In this document: piece after piece, positions 53,501 to 53,638 of the stretch | How the letters are laid out: the number at the start of each line of letters is the position of its first letter | Position numbering within the stretch: the stretch's first letter is position 1 | Source of the DNA: an uncultured Candidatus Saccharibacteria bacterium | Lineage (GTDB): Bacteria; Patescibacteriota; Saccharimonadia; Saccharimonadales; Saccharimonadaceae | Length of the DNA: 53,638 bases | NCBI GenBank assembly: GCA_947166125.1 | Contig: CAMVCW010000005.1 | Span: forward strand, 1-53,638 | Direction of reading: 5' to 3' | Position numbers and translations under genes: made by a program | Notes under the pieces: model-generated | What the model saw: only the letters and a program-made list of their open reading frames with translations | The model's database searches: none | Told to the model about the DNA's origin: nothing

Positions 53501-53638
53501 TTATTCTTAGTCTTGGCGTTTCTCGCTCATCCGCACGTGTATCATCTAGTGATAGTTTAGCTATTTCTGTTCCTAGTTCTTGCACTTTATCTAGTTCTGT
53601 AGATGAAACTCATAGTGCTAGTATAGTTAATGGTACTT
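53392..53638 (+). CDS. surface protein of the FISUMP B type, 5' part only
   Basis: The frame runs off the window after 82 codons. MGHKVKQSLVNSRTDFFYYA then FRNVLLASVPLLVV is almost the same as the start of the protein at 23729, followed by a similar Cys-containing domain (VPSSCTLSSSVDETHSASIV). A FISUMP domain is expected beyond the window but not seen. GTGAGGTAAAAG precedes the ATG. It has the third copy of the structured RNA upstream. Confidence 0.8.
   Translation, partial: MGHKVKQSLVNSRTDFFYYAFRNVLLASVPLLVVCALILSLGVSRSSARVSSSDSLAISVPSSCTLSSSVDETHSASIVNGT

Overview
The window looks like a piece of a small Patescibacteria (CPR) genome, most likely Saccharibacteria. rpsE runs straight into rplO with no rpmD (uL30) between them, a loss known across CPR. 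TGA is used as a stop (for example in the TrmH-like gene), which argues against the UGA-recoding Gracilibacteria and Absconditabacteria. Many genes have an extended -10 box (TGnTATAAT) 6-7 bases before the ATG, so they are probably leaderless. Lineage is inference; no marker rRNA lies in the window.

Layout (most genes on the minus strand). 0-5 kb: rpmJ start, infA, sortase, secY, a CdiA-C-like nuclease and a FISUMP surface protein. 5-16 kb: rpoC, rpoB, then a set transcribed rpmF-nusB-NUDIX-rnc-rpsP-khpA. 16-25 kb: an orphan gene, glutaredoxin, TrmH-like and Sua5-like tRNA/rRNA modification genes, leuS, a structured small RNA with a micro-ORF, a GT4 glycosyltransferase, an S41 protease and a second FISUMP protein. 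25-32 kb: FtsE-FtsX with a coiled-coil/CHAP hydrolase (a PcsB-like division module), pheT and pheS. 32-43 kb: a 998-residue membrane protein, an aquaporin-like channel, metG, L-lactate dehydrogenase, exonuclease I, a third FISUMP protein and an FKBP isomerase. 43-45 kb: rplO, rpsE, rplR and rplF, a spc fragment about 41 kb from secY. 45-53 kb: a cell-surface locus with a SipW-type signal peptidase, two TasA/camelysin-like proteins, a sortase-type anchored protein and a 1338-residue modular adhesin-like protein. The window ends in the start of a fourth surface gene of the FISUMP-associated type.

The most unusual feature is a structured RNA seen three times (about 5.1, 23.6 and 53.2 kb), each time upstream of a FISUMP-type surface-protein gene and each with its own promoter firing at the base of the stem. 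The long stems differ in sequence but keep pairing. The apical loop (GGCACCGTAAGG type) is complementary to a conserved 3' segment (CCTTGCGGTGCC) followed by a T tract. That segment can instead fold into a short terminator-like hairpin. This looks like a family of pseudoknotted, switch-like leader or small RNAs controlling variable surface proteins, and I do not recognise it as a described class.

Other points of note: RpoC appears to have lost both zinc sites; a consensus-promoter small RNA lies upstream of rpoB; a 177-bp nested palindrome lies beside khpA; a covarying two-hairpin element recurs after the sortase and CHAP-hydrolase genes; and a FISUMP gene shows a compositional break at its 3' end. 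No tRNA, rRNA, CRISPR array, transposase, integrase or reverse transcriptase was found.
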